Positions 33,701-41,164 of a stretch of 64,000 nucleotides of DNA are shown here, one piece after another. The number at the start of each line of letters is the position of its first letter. Within the stretch, counting starts at the first letter, position 1. The DNA comes from Actinomadura graeca. Its GTDB lineage: Bacteria > Actinomycetota > Actinomycetes > Streptosporangiales > Streptosporangiaceae. The position numbers and the translations under genes were made by a program. The DNA lies in NCBI RefSeq assembly GCF_019175365.1, contig NZ_CP059572.1:496001-560000 (forward strand), written 5' to 3'. The notes under the pieces were generated by a model. The model had not been told where the DNA came from. It worked only from the letters and a program-made list of their open reading frames with translations, and ran no database searches.

Positions 33701-34367
33701 TCCGGCGGGCGTCCTCCACCGCGTCCCGGTGGTCGTCGACGCCGGGGTGGTGCCCGAAGACCAGCAGCAAAGCGGGCGCGGGCCCGGCGAGCACGTGGCC
33801 GACGGCCCGCGCCAGCAGGGCCGGTGTCACCGCGAGCACCCGCGGCGCGGTCTCGGCCAGCGTCGCCGCCAGCTGCGCGTCCGGCATGTCCGACGGCAGC
33901 GGGACGCAGACCGCGCCGAGGTGGGGGCACACCAGGTCGAGCACCGTGTAGTCGATGCCGGTGAAGCCGGCGATGGCGATCCGGTCACCGGGACGCACCG
34001 GACGCGCCGTGCCGTGCCCCAGCGCCCCGGCGGCGGCGCCGACGCGCGCCGCCAGCTCGCGATAGGTGATCGTGTCGAACCGGGGCAGCAGCCGCGGCGC
34101 CCTCCGGCCGGTCACCGGGTCCACGGTGGCCTCGACCGCGCGCTGACCGAGCGCCGGCCGGTCGGCGTAGCCGCCCAGGACGGCGGCGATGATCTCCGTC
34201 TGGCGGAGCCCGGGCGTGCGGAGCCGGGCGGCGACCGCGGGGTCGGGGGCGGCCGCGCGCAGCTGCCCGTCGGTGGCGTACGCGGCGGCGACCCGCCGCT
34301 CCAGCCGCGATTCCCAGGTGCCGGGGCCGGACAACACCGCCGCTCCCGGATCGTTCGGCACCCTCAT
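30777..34367 (-). CDS. car: Carboxylic acid reductase (adenylation - carrier protein - thioester reductase)
   Basis: 1196 aa three-domain enzyme that activates a carboxylic acid with ATP, loads it on a phosphopantetheine arm and reduces it with NADPH to the free aldehyde. Adenylation domain: P-loop YTSGSTGTPKG (266-276), YGSTEAG (424-430), YRTGD (497-501), and catalytic lysine K622 in SEVGKPLR. Carrier domain: LGMDSLAALE with attachment S695. Reductase domain: TGGNGYLGR (802-810), with Y974 and K978 in YGTSKWAGE. Length and order match FadD9/Nocardia CAR (about 1170 aa). The ATG at 34367 has GAGGGAG upstream. It lies 79 bases downstream of the glycosyltransferase-like gene. A phosphopantetheinyl transferase must come from elsewhere. 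The natural substrate is unknown. Confidence 0.95.
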   Translation of the reverse strand: MRVPNDPGAAVLSGPGTWESRLERRVAAAYATDGQLRAAAPDPAVAARLRTPGLRQTEIIAAVLGGYADRPALGQRAVEATVDPVTGRRAPRLLPRFDTITYRELAARVGAAAGALGHGTARPVRPGDRIAIAGFTGIDYTVLDLVCPHLGAVCVPLPSDMPDAQLAATLAETAPRVLAVTPALLARAVGHVLAGPAPALLLVFGHHPGVDDHRDAVEDARRRLAEAGSPVPVETLDALIARGRAGPAVAAHVPAAGEDPPALLLYTSGSTGTPKGAVYSDRLAGQFWGSRRQIPALCFTYMTMGHGAGRGATYSALARGGTVYFTAREDKSTLFEDIALVRPTEMPCVPRLCELVFQRFHGEVARRMAAGEDRARAEREVTAGMRGRVLGDRLLMLVCGTAPLSAELRAFTEALLDLEVHDGYGSTEAGGGLLFDHRVQSPPVLDYRIADVPELGYFRTDRPHPRGELLLKTTLMFQGYYGRPDLTAGVFDADGFYRTGDIVAETGPGRLVPVDRRNNVVKLAQGEFVAVAALEAEFARSPLIRQIFLYGGARHPFLLGVVVPSDAAAHLGGADEVKAGIGASLREIARAARLGPAEIPRDLVIEPEPFSARNGLLSEVGKPLRAALTRRYADRLERRYADMAAQQAAELRALHVSGAGRPTPETVARAARAVLGGGEERTRPDTRFTDLGMDSLAALEFATLLTGIFGVEVPVSTILGPATDLGWLAAHIDQERAAVARRPTAASVHGTGSFRGARGTQGTGPAVRAADLILEAFLDAGTLAAARALPPAAVPARTVLLTGGNGYLGRFLCLELLRRARASGGTVVCLVRGRDAEAARGRLDAAFDSGDPELLSEYRDLARHHLAVLAGDVGRPRLGLPEPDWRRLAETVDLIVHSAAHVNHLLPYAQLFGPNVTGTAEIIRLALTTRRKPVAHLSTVAATDQAGAAALDEDDDIRLVSPVRVADGGHAGGYGTSKWAGEVLLREAHEKCGLPVTVFRPAMIGAHTRYTGQLNTADTFTRLLFSLLVTGVAPKSWRHPGDDAGRPARVEGLPVDVTAAAVAALGARTAEGWLTYHVIDPHTGGIDLDEVVDRLIATGHPIRRIDGYADWLTRFEGALRALPAHRRALSVLPVLDAYRQPVRPGPVLSAARFRAAVRSARPGPGDDVPGLTTALIDKYVDDLRRRRLLDGPPPGR

Positions 34368-34408
34368 GTGGCTCCCTCGCTCGATCGTCCTGCGGCCCGT
34401 GCCGTGCG

Positions 34409-34458
34409 CGCACGCCCCTCGGCGCACGCCCCTCGGCGCACGCCCCTCAGCGCACGCC
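34409..34458. repeat. 14-base tandem repeat at the end of the glycosyltransferase-like gene
   Basis: The unit CGCACGCCCCTCGG is repeated at 34409-34422, 34423-34436 and, with one change, 34437-34450; an eight-base partial copy follows. The repeat crosses the stop codon (34447-34449) of the minus-strand gene and fills most of the gap before the CAR gene. It may be slippage, or may affect coupling between the two genes. Confidence 0.75.
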
Positions 34459-35481
34459 GCCGCCCTGGTCGTCGCCGTATCCGTGGTCCGGGTCCGCGGC
34501 GACGGTGTCCTCCAGCCGCGCGTTGAAGTAGCCGTCCACGAACCGGTGCATGTCCGGCTTGTCGCTCGCCCAGGTCCACGCGCCGTCCGCGGTCCGGTGC
34601 CGCCGCCAGCCCTCCCCGGCCGTCCAGCGGGTGTAGTCGGACGGCGCGGCCGCGATGTCCTCGTACGGGTCGAAGCCGTAGGCGAAGAAGTCGCGTCGCC
34701 GGGCGGCGTAGCGCCGGTTGCCCCAGGTGCCGTGCCACAGGTGGAACGCGTTGCCCTCGATGTGGCCGACGCGTCCCCGCACCGCGTCGGCGAACGGCCG
34801 GGCCCAGTCGAGCAGGTGCCCGGCCTGGGCGGCCGTGACCGGGCCGATCACCGGCATCATCATCAGCTCCCCCACGGCGGCGAGGGCGAACTCCATGGTG
34901 CCGCTGCCCATGACGTAGGCGTCGTACCAGCCGTGTTCCCGCAGCACGTCGCCGCGGCCGACCCAGGCGTAGCCCTCGGGCAGCCCGAACCCGGTGTCGG
35001 GGCATCTCCACGCGCGGATGGCCGCGCGGTCACCACCCGCCGCCACCCGCCCGAACCCCCGGCGCGGGACGGTCTCCAGGGCCGCCGGGTCGAACCGCAC
35101 GTCGTCCGGTTCCAGCCAGTAGGCGCGGCTGAACGGCTGCACGAGGACGTGGTCGTCCAGCGCGCGCACCGCCCGTTCCGCCCAGTCCTCCGCGTCCAGG
35201 ACGACGTCGCAGTCCAGCCAGGCGATGGCCGCGGTTTCCGCCGGGACCTCCCGCAGCGCGAGGTTCAGCAGCCGCTCCTTCTGCCACATCACGTCGCCGC
35301 GGAAGCGGACGACGATGTCGGCGTCGCCCTCGGACAACTCGAACTCGCCGTCCACGGAGCATTCCGCGGCCACGAGCGGCACACCGAGACGATCCCGGAA
35401 CACCTCGAAGTTGCGTCGCTTGCGGGAGTACCGGCTCGGATTGAAGTAGCTGGTCACCGCCCACAACGGCGAGGCCGCCAT
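34447..35481 (-). CDS. Glycosyltransferase-like protein (GT-A type DxD motif)
   Basis: 344 aa. The start WAVTSYFNPSRYSRKRRNF and the metal-binding-like motif AWLDCDVVL (D90-C-D92) resemble GT-A glycosyltransferases that use nucleotide sugars. A second conserved-looking block is YAWVGRGDVLREHGWYD, and aromatic C-terminal parts (WHGTWGNRRY, YGFDPYEDI) are also prominent. No signal peptide or membrane helix is seen, so it should be cytoplasmic. Its ATG overlaps the DUF2264 stop (TGATG), implying the two proteins are made together. The family assignment is tentative; the sugar and acceptor are unknown. Confidence 0.6.
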   Translation of the reverse strand: MAASPLWAVTSYFNPSRYSRKRRNFEVFRDRLGVPLVAAECSVDGEFELSEGDADIVVRFRGDVMWQKERLLNLALREVPAETAAIAWLDCDVVLDAEDWAERAVRALDDHVLVQPFSRAYWLEPDDVRFDPAALETVPRRGFGRVAAGGDRAAIRAWRCPDTGFGLPEGYAWVGRGDVLREHGWYDAYVMGSGTMEFALAAVGELMMMPVIGPVTAAQAGHLLDWARPFADAVRGRVGHIEGNAFHLWHGTWGNRRYAARRRDFFAYGFDPYEDIAAAPSDYTRWTAGEGWRRHRTADGAWTWASDKPDMHRFVDGYFNARLEDTVAADPDHGYGDDQGGGVR

Positions 35482-37409
35482 CACGCCTCCCCGGACAGGT
35501 CTCGCCGCAGCCCCGCCAGGTCGACCCGCGTCGGGGCGCCGCCGCCGGGCCACAGGACCGTGACGGTGGCCCCGGCGCGGTCGACGCGGACCTCGGGCAC
35601 GACCACGCCGTCGTCCGCGGCGACGCCGAGGAGGTGCGCGGAGACATGGACCGAGAGGTCCCCGTCCACGCGCCCGGACAGCACCGGCACCGCGCAGCGG
35701 GCCCCCATCGCGTTGCCCACCGGGAACTCCACGGCCTCCGCCGCGTCCCAGCCGTGCAGGCCCGTGCTGCTGGTGCCCAGGCCCTCGCCGGCGCTCACCC
35801 AGGCGCAGCGCCCACCGGACCCGGTCTCGGGGGGCGTGTCATGCGCCACGCAGTAGCCGCCCTCGCGTACGGCCCGCCCGGCGGCACCGCGCACCAGATG
35901 GCACCGCAGTTCGACATCGCCTCTGATCAGGGTCGCCGAGGTGACGTCGACACCGGCGAGCGGGACGCCGCCGACCTCCGGGACGTGCAGGGAGGCGGCG
36001 AGGCCGCCGGTGGTCAGCGAGCGCAACACCGGTCCGCGGCGGGTCGGCCGCCCGCCGTCGTCCAGCAGGCCGAAATGCCCGTCGATGGAGTCCGGGTGCG
36101 GGGCGGGCGCGGTGTGCGAGCTGTAGCCGAACTTGTCGTAGTGCGGATCGTCGCGCCGGGTGCCGGGCGGATGCCAGTACGCGGGACGGCAGCGGCCGTG
36201 GTTGACCAGCCGGACCACGCCGCGCCGGCGCGAGACGATCCAGTGCGGGCCTTCGAGCACCCGGTCGCCGTCCTCGGCGGGGTGGCCCTCCTCGGTGGCC
36301 GTCCAGACCGGATGCCCGGGCGGCAGCAGCAGCCCGAGGAACCCCAGGCCCGCGAGGTAGGGCGACGCCGGTCCGCTGTACTCCTGGACGGTCCCGGGCG
36401 AGGGCCCGCGCCATCCGGGCGGGAGTGGCCCGTCCTGGTCGACGCCGCCGTCACGGAAGTACCGCAGGACGCCGCCGGCGATCCCGCGGGTCTCACCCGG
36501 GCGGAGCGGGCCGCACCCCTCCAGCGCGGCCAGCCACAGCGGGGCGAGCACCGCCGTCCGGTAGGTCAGGGAACGGCCGTGGTGGACGGGCGCCCCGCCC
36601 GGCGCGATCATCGCGGCGACCGCCGCGGCGGTCGCGCCGAGCCGCTCCCGGTTCCTGGCGGCGGCCGCGCCGTGCGGGTCGCGCATCGCGTACCACGCCC
36701 ACAGCAGCGGCTGGATGCCCCAGGCGGTGTAGTAGTCGGCGTTGCCGTCCCGGCCGTCGAAGTACCAGCCGTCACCGGCGTACCACTCCTCCACCTCGGC
36801 GACCCGTCCGGCGCCGCGCAGGCCACCGGTGTCCGCCCCGACCGAGTGCAGGAACGCCTCGATCACCGCGGGGAACAGGGACCAGTTGTTGTCCCAGGTG
36901 CTCAGGCCAGCGTGGTGGGCCAGCCAGCCGACGAGACGGTTCCGGGCGCCGTCGTCGAGCCGGTCGAACACCCAGGGCCGGGACAGGTGCAGCGCGAACG
37001 CGAGATTGGCCGCCTCGACGATCGGCTGGTTCAGCCCGGCGGGCGGGAACCGGCAGCCGACCCCGCGCGGCCAGCCCTCCACCCCGGCCACGTCCGATCC
37101 GGCCGCCAGGCCCTCCGCGTACCAGCCCGCGAGGTCCAGCGGATCCTGCCCGGAGGCACCCGCGATGCGGCAGGACGCGAGGAGGAACGTCCGCGCGAAG
37201 CCTTCGAGGCGGTCGCTCCACAGCCCGGACCAGCTCGGCCGTCCCGGCAGGGCGATCAGCGCGTGGCCGGGGCTGGCGAACTCCCGCGCGGTCAGCAGCC
37301 AGTCGTCCGCCACCGCCGTCCAATGCGCGCGGGTGTAGCCGGTGTACGGCGACAGTGTGAAATCCGGCTCGGGCCAGGGCACACCCGACCGCAGCGACTC
37401 AGCGCACAT
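35481..37409 (-). CDS. DUF2264 domain protein
   Basis: 642 aa. The N-terminal 350 residues have the look of an alpha/alpha toroid, as in glycoside hydrolases, lyases and epimerases. Blocks include LSPYTGYTRAHW, STWDNNWSLFPAVIEAFLHSVG, DGWYFDGRDGNADYYTAWG and HHGRSLTYR. These match DUF2264, a family often found with carbohydrate-active enzymes. The C-terminal half is beta-rich. No secretion signal is visible, so it probably acts inside the cell. It is first in the cluster and overlaps the glycosyltransferase-like gene by one base of start/stop. A candidate -10 (TAGGTT on the minus strand, 37493-37488) lies about 80 bases upstream. The reaction is unknown. Confidence 0.8.
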   Translation of the reverse strand: MCAESLRSGVPWPEPDFTLSPYTGYTRAHWTAVADDWLLTAREFASPGHALIALPGRPSWSGLWSDRLEGFARTFLLASCRIAGASGQDPLDLAGWYAEGLAAGSDVAGVEGWPRGVGCRFPPAGLNQPIVEAANLAFALHLSRPWVFDRLDDGARNRLVGWLAHHAGLSTWDNNWSLFPAVIEAFLHSVGADTGGLRGAGRVAEVEEWYAGDGWYFDGRDGNADYYTAWGIQPLLWAWYAMRDPHGAAAARNRERLGATAAAVAAMIAPGGAPVHHGRSLTYRTAVLAPLWLAALEGCGPLRPGETRGIAGGVLRYFRDGGVDQDGPLPPGWRGPSPGTVQEYSGPASPYLAGLGFLGLLLPPGHPVWTATEEGHPAEDGDRVLEGPHWIVSRRRGVVRLVNHGRCRPAYWHPPGTRRDDPHYDKFGYSSHTAPAPHPDSIDGHFGLLDDGGRPTRRGPVLRSLTTGGLAASLHVPEVGGVPLAGVDVTSATLIRGDVELRCHLVRGAAGRAVREGGYCVAHDTPPETGSGGRCAWVSAGEGLGTSSTGLHGWDAAEAVEFPVGNAMGARCAVPVLSGRVDGDLSVHVSAHLLGVAADDGVVVPEVRVDRAGATVTVLWPGGGAPTRVDLAGLRRDLSGEA

Positions 37410-37615
37410 CGTTCAACGCCTTTCCCGACGGCCGGTGGCCCGGCCCGGTCGTGGCCGGAGCCCGCGCCGCTTTGGACGCTGCCGACGAACCTAACCGCCC
37501 GGTGGCGGAACCCCCTGGTCAGAAGGGCAGCATCAGAGGCAGCCCGGGCTGCACCCGCGGTCACGCCGCGGTGTCCATCGGTCCGGGTACGCGCATCCGG
37601 CAAGGCGTGGCCGGG

Positions 37616-37657
37616 CCGTGGCCCCGGCGAGCCCACCCAGCCGTGCCGGGGCCACGG
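37616..37657. terminator. Hairpin right after the small-ORF operon
   Basis: CCGTGGCCCCGGC (37616-37628) pairs perfectly with its complement at 37645-37657, with a 16-base loop. It begins four bases after the stop of the last small ORF on the minus strand, so it should end that transcript. Confidence 0.75.
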
Positions 37658-37660
37658 GGT

Positions 37661-37894
37661 CTAGCGCCAGAGCCGCCGCGCGACGTCCAGATGCGGCTCG
37701 GGCCGATGCGCCGGGACGAACAGGCGGGTGACCCGGCCGTGGAGGATCCCGCGCCACCAGCGCGGGTCCTCCTCCTCGGCGTAGGCGGCGCCGATCACGT
37801 CACCGGACCCGGCGTCCACCACGATGATCATCGTGGTGTCGCCGATGACCTCGTAACGGTCCGCCGGGCCGGTCGGCGCCCCTCCCCCGCCCAT
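37661..37894 (-). CDS. Small hypothetical protein (77 aa), last of three coupled small ORFs
   Basis: 77 aa, soluble, with MIIVVDAGSGDVIGAAYAEEEDPRWW as its most structured part (residues about 21-46; strands then an acidic/Trp turn). A basic C-terminus follows. The ATG overlaps the stop of the preceding ORF (TGATG), so it is translated by coupling. No family recognised. It is read as real because of the overlap pattern and the terminator just after it. Confidence 0.65.
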   Translation of the reverse strand: MGGGGAPTGPADRYEVIGDTTMIIVVDAGSGDVIGAAYAEEEDPRWWRGILHGRVTRLFVPAHRPEPHLDVARRLWR

Positions 37895-38151
37895 CAGCCG
37901 ACCTGGACCAGCAGCCGCCGCACCTCGGCCGCCAGCGCGCCCTCGGACGCGGACTCCACCAGCCGGACGCCGCACCGCGCCCACGGCCACGGGACGATCG
38001 CGAACCAGCTCCCGGTCGCCCTGCCGTACCAGTACTGGATCCCCTCGGGCACCCGGTCCACCGGCGGCGGCACGGGCGCCCGCGCGGGTTCCGCCGGACG
38101 CGCCACCACCGCCGCCACCTCCCGGTCGACCGGGTCCGGCGACCAGAGCAT
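37894..38151 (-). CDS. Small hypothetical protein (85 aa), middle of three coupled small ORFs
   Basis: 85 aa. A proline/alanine-rich stretch (about 20-35) is followed by EGIQYWYGRATGSWFAIVPW, a Trp/Tyr-rich beta-like segment that resembles the WSIIFTSDTGRWWATR part of the upstream ORF and may be a distant duplicate. The C-terminus is helical (EGALAAEVRRLL). ATG and stop overlap with both neighbours. I cannot name the family. Confidence 0.65.
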   Translation of the reverse strand: MLWSPDPVDREVAAVVARPAEPARAPVPPPVDRVPEGIQYWYGRATGSWFAIVPWPWARCGVRLVESASEGALAAEVRRLLVQVG

Positions 38152-38411
38152 CACGACGGCCCTCCGGACGTCCCGGCGCTGCCCTGGCCGTGTTCCCGCA
38201 GCTTGCCGCGCAGCCCTTCGGCGGTGTCGGCGTCGAGATCGGTGACCGGCCGCACGCCCGGCGGCGAGCCGCCCCACCCGGACCGCCCCACCGGCCGTGT
38301 GGCCCACCACCGGCCGGTGTCGCTGGTGAAGATGATGCTCCAGTCGCCGAACTCCGCACGCAACGCGGCCTTCTCCGCGTCCACGCCCGCCGACGGCGGT
38401 ACCGTGCCCAT
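38151..38411 (-). CDS. Small hypothetical protein (86 aa), first of three coupled small ORFs
   Basis: 86 aa. LRAEFGDWSIIFTSDTGRWWATR (about residues 17-39, quoted here in part: EFGDWSIIFTS and GRWWATR) followed by a helix DLDADTAEGLRGKLREHG. This pattern recurs in small actinomycete proteins encoded beside XRE-type regulators, in my recollection. No enzyme motif. Divergent from the XRE/TPR regulator at 38659, with a 247-base shared control region holding the inverted repeat at 38537-38550. Confidence 0.68.
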   Translation of the reverse strand: MGTVPPSAGVDAEKAALRAEFGDWSIIFTSDTGRWWATRPVGRSGWGGSPPGVRPVTDLDADTAEGLRGKLREHGQGSAGTSGGPS

Positions 38412-38536
38412 AAGCCGGACCTTCCTTCCGGTCAGGCCCCGGATCCCCCGGCGTTGGCGCGCCGGGCCGGGGCCGCTCTGCTCGTCCAGGCCCGCCGACG
38501 TCGTTCCTCGTCGATCCCGCGTCGGCGGGCCCCTCC

Positions 38537-38550
38537 GATTCCAGTGAATC
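38537..38550. promoter_or_regulatory. Inverted repeat in the divergent control region
   Basis: GATTC-CAGT-GAATC (38537-38550) lies between the XRE regulator and the small-ORF operon. It is a candidate site for the regulator. No convincing -10/-35 pair could be set relative to it. Confidence 0.4.
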
Positions 38551-38658
38551 CATGACGCAGCGCACACGAATAGTCGACGATGGGTGACGACGAGGAGTGG
38601 GCAACCGAGGGGACCGGACGGTGTCTCCTGCCCGCCCTCCCCCCGGAGGATGCGCGAC

Positions 38659-39993
38659 ATGAGTGAGGACTTCCGTCCCCCATGGGCCGTCACACTGGAA
38701 GCCGAGCGCACGGCGCGCGGCTGGGGAAAATGGGACATGGCACGGCAGCTCTACGCGGCCGTGGGCATTACCAATCCCACGACGGCCCAGGTCAAGAGCC
38801 TCGCCCGGCAGATCACCCGCTGGGAATCGGGCCGCCATTTCCCGGCGAACTGGGCCGACGCCTACGGCACCGCGTTCGGCATCGAACCGGACGTCCTCTT
38901 CCCGCCCCAGCCGATGACGAAAAAGTCGCAAGGCGTCCCGATAGGTAGAGTGGACCGGAGCCCTTCTGCCGACGGTGGGGACGACGCCGTGAAACGCCGT
39001 GCACTCTTCGAACTCGTCACCGCGCTCGGCGCGGGCGCAGCACTCCCGACCGAAGCCCTGTCCACAATTCTCTCCGGACTCGACGAGGCCCTCGCCGAAC
39101 GCGCGGACGTCGACATCAGCCATTGGCAGGACTCCACCTGGGAGTACTCGCGCGTCATCTGGGTCGAGCCGACCGGAGCACTCGTCGCCGACCTGGCCAC
39201 GGACATCCTCGCGCTCGGCCGGGCCCTGCGGAAGGAGACCCGCTGGCTGGCCCGGCAGGAACTGCTCCGCTCCAGCGCCGAGATCACCGCGTATATGGCC
39301 CAGGAATTGTCTGACATGGGCCACATCCGCGGCGCCCGGCGCTGCTTCCAGACCGCGATCCGCGTGGCGGACGAATCACAGGACCGCGGGCTCGCGACCT
39401 GGGTGCGGGCCTACCACGCAGCCCGTGCCGCGTGGGAAGGCCGGGATCCGGCGGCCGTAGGCCGTCTCCTCGATGACGCCCTTGAATCCGCAGGAAGCAC
39501 GCCCAGCGTCGGCCTGGCGACGACGTTGCAGACCCGCGCCGAGGTCCTCGCCGATCAGGGCGATGCCGACGGAGCAGAAAAGGCCCTGGCCGAACTGCGG
39601 CGCGTCCACATTGCGCTGCCGGACCAAATCACCGTGGATCACATTTCCCCTCGCGGCTGGCCGGAGGACTACCTGCGATTCAGCGAGTCGTTCGTGTACT
39701 CGGTGCTCGGGGATTCCGTCCGGGCGAAGGCGTCGATCGACCACGCGCTGCGGCTGCTGCCGCCGGAGCGGAGCGGCACGCGGGTGAACCTCCGGCTCAT
39801 GCACGCGCTGAGCCTCGTGCACGAGCGCGAGACGTCCGACGCGCTGGAATCGGCCGTCGAGAACATGCGGTCCCTGCCGAACAGCACCGCCCGCCGCCGC
39901 ATCGGCAACGAGATCATCAAGGCGCTGCCGGACGAGAGGGCGCGTGCCCTGCCCGCCGCCCGGGAATTGCGCACCCTGGTCGCCGGGGTCTGA
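38659..39993 (+). CDS. XRE-family helix-turn-helix regulator with tetratricopeptide-like C-terminus
   Basis: 444 aa. The N-terminal 75 residues form an HTH (LEAERTARGWGKWDMARQL and ITRWESGRHFP parts). A hinge follows, then about 330 residues of helical repeats of the TPR kind (ARRCFQTAIRVADES, RLLDDALESAG, DGAEKALAELRR). Such proteins resemble the peptide- or ligand-sensing regulators that are numerous in streptomycetes and relatives. I chose ATG 38659 because GGAGG lies nine bases before it; the ATG at 38650 touches the ribosome site. Likely controls the divergent small-ORF operon. Confidence 0.88.
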   Translation: MSEDFRPPWAVTLEAERTARGWGKWDMARQLYAAVGITNPTTAQVKSLARQITRWESGRHFPANWADAYGTAFGIEPDVLFPPQPMTKKSQGVPIGRVDRSPSADGGDDAVKRRALFELVTALGAGAALPTEALSTILSGLDEALAERADVDISHWQDSTWEYSRVIWVEPTGALVADLATDILALGRALRKETRWLARQELLRSSAEITAYMAQELSDMGHIRGARRCFQTAIRVADESQDRGLATWVRAYHAARAAWEGRDPAAVGRLLDDALESAGSTPSVGLATTLQTRAEVLADQGDADGAEKALAELRRVHIALPDQITVDHISPRGWPEDYLRFSESFVYSVLGDSVRAKASIDHALRLLPPERSGTRVNLRLMHALSLVHERETSDALESAVENMRSLPNSTARRRIGNEIIKALPDERARALPAARELRTLVAGV

Positions 39994-40013
39994 TCGCCTG
40001 TCGCGGCCGGACG

Positions 40014-40037
40014 TCCGGTACAGGAGCCTGTACCGGA
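40014..40037. terminator. Long palindrome after the XRE gene
   Basis: Two perfect 11-base arms (TCCGGTACAGG and its complement) are separated by only AG. It starts 21 bases after the XRE stop, so a terminator is likely. The very short centre would also suit a protein-binding site. Confidence 0.55.
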
Positions 40038-40095
40038 AACCGGCCGGTGGCTGGGTCGTCCGCGGCATTCGGGCCCTTCTAGCGTCGTGTCATCC

Positions 40096-40113
40096 GATCA
40101 TCACCCGATGATC
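40096..40113. promoter_or_regulatory. Inverted repeat upstream of the secreted protease
   Basis: GATCATC-ACCC-GATGATC (40096-40113), perfect 7-4-7, lies about 85 bases before the GTG of the protease and is a candidate operator. It is distinct from the palindrome at 40014-40037. Confidence 0.45.
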
Positions 40114-40196
40114 TCGCAGTGCGCCGGGCGGGCGGGTGCTCCCATTCCGCCGCCCCCCGCCGGGGCGCGCTGCCGACACCGGAAGGGAACGCATCC

Positions 40197-41057
40197 GTGC
40201 GCAAACTCCGCCTGACGCTGGCCGCGTCCGCTGCCGCGCTGCCGTGCCTCGGCCTGGCCGCGCCGACCGCCCTGGCGGCATCGGCCGAGCCCGGGCCGCC
40301 CGGGCCCGACGCCCCCGCCTCCACGATGATCATCGGTGGCGAGGACGCGACCGAGCCGTACCCGTTCATGGTGTCCTTCCAGAACGACGTGGAGGGGCAC
40401 TTCTGCGGAGGCAGCCTGCTCACCGGCGAGTGGGTCGTCACCGCCCTGCACTGCGTGGACGGCGACGTGACGCCCGAGAGCCTCCGGATCCGCGTGGGGA
40501 GCGTCCGGAAGTCGGAGGGCGGCAGCCTGCGCGGCGCGCGGCAGATCGTCCTGCACCCCGAGGGCCGGGAGGACCACTTCGACGTCGCGCTGGTCCGGCT
40601 CGACCGGCCGGTCACCGAGGCGCCGATCACCCTGGACACCCGGCAGCCCGTCGGCACCCCGACCCGGCTGCTGGGGTGGGGGTGCACGGTCACCAAGCCC
40701 GTCTTCGAATGCGGCGACGACGACAAGCCCGAGGTGCTGAAGCAGCTCGACTCGGCGATCCGCGAGCCCGGCACCTGCGTGAGCGAGACCGCCCCCATCG
40801 AGGCGGACTCCGAGGTGTGCACCGGCAACCCGGAGACGAAGACGGGCGCGTGCTTCGGCGACTCCGGCGGGCCGCTGCTGCGCAAGACCGCCGGTGGCTG
40901 GCGGCTCATCGGCGCGTTCAGCCGGACCGAGGTGCTGCCGAAGGACCCCGACGCGCCCGGCCCCCAGTTCCCCGACTGCCGCAGGGGCCCGAGCATCTAC
41001 ACCGACGTGACCGTGCACCGCGAGTGGATCAACAGCGTGATCTCGGCCGCGGCCTGA
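40197..41057 (+). CDS. Secreted trypsin-like serine protease (S1 family)
   Basis: 286 aa. Signal peptide: MRKLRLT, hydrophobic core to about 28. A short propeptide leads to the typical mature start IIGG (45-48). Catalytic triad: H85 in VTALHC, D129 in FDVALVRL, S223 in GDSGGP. Cysteines at 70/86 and others fit the S1 disulfides. The residue six before the serine is Gly (217), not the Asp of trypsin, so specificity is probably not classic Arg/Lys. The GTG at 40197 has GGAAGGGA upstream; the longer reading has no signal at its start. Confidence 0.93.
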   Translation: MRKLRLTLAASAAALPCLGLAAPTALAASAEPGPPGPDAPASTMIIGGEDATEPYPFMVSFQNDVEGHFCGGSLLTGEWVVTALHCVDGDVTPESLRIRVGSVRKSEGGSLRGARQIVLHPEGREDHFDVALVRLDRPVTEAPITLDTRQPVGTPTRLLGWGCTVTKPVFECGDDDKPEVLKQLDSAIREPGTCVSETAPIEADSEVCTGNPETKTGACFGDSGGPLLRKTAGGWRLIGAFSRTEVLPKDPDAPGPQFPDCRRGPSIYTDVTVHREWINSVISAAA

Positions 41058-41164
41058 GGGACCCGCGTTCCGCCCCGGCGCGGCCACGGCCGTCCCGGGG
41101 CGGAGCGCGTCCTGGGATCGGCGGATCAGGGGACGGCAGGCCGGTCGGCGGGCCGGGGGCCCGG

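Noticed and set aside
29521..39993. Phage or integrative element carrying the CAR cluster
   Set aside because: No integrase, transposase, tRNA target or flanking direct repeats were seen; insertion is inferred from synteny only.
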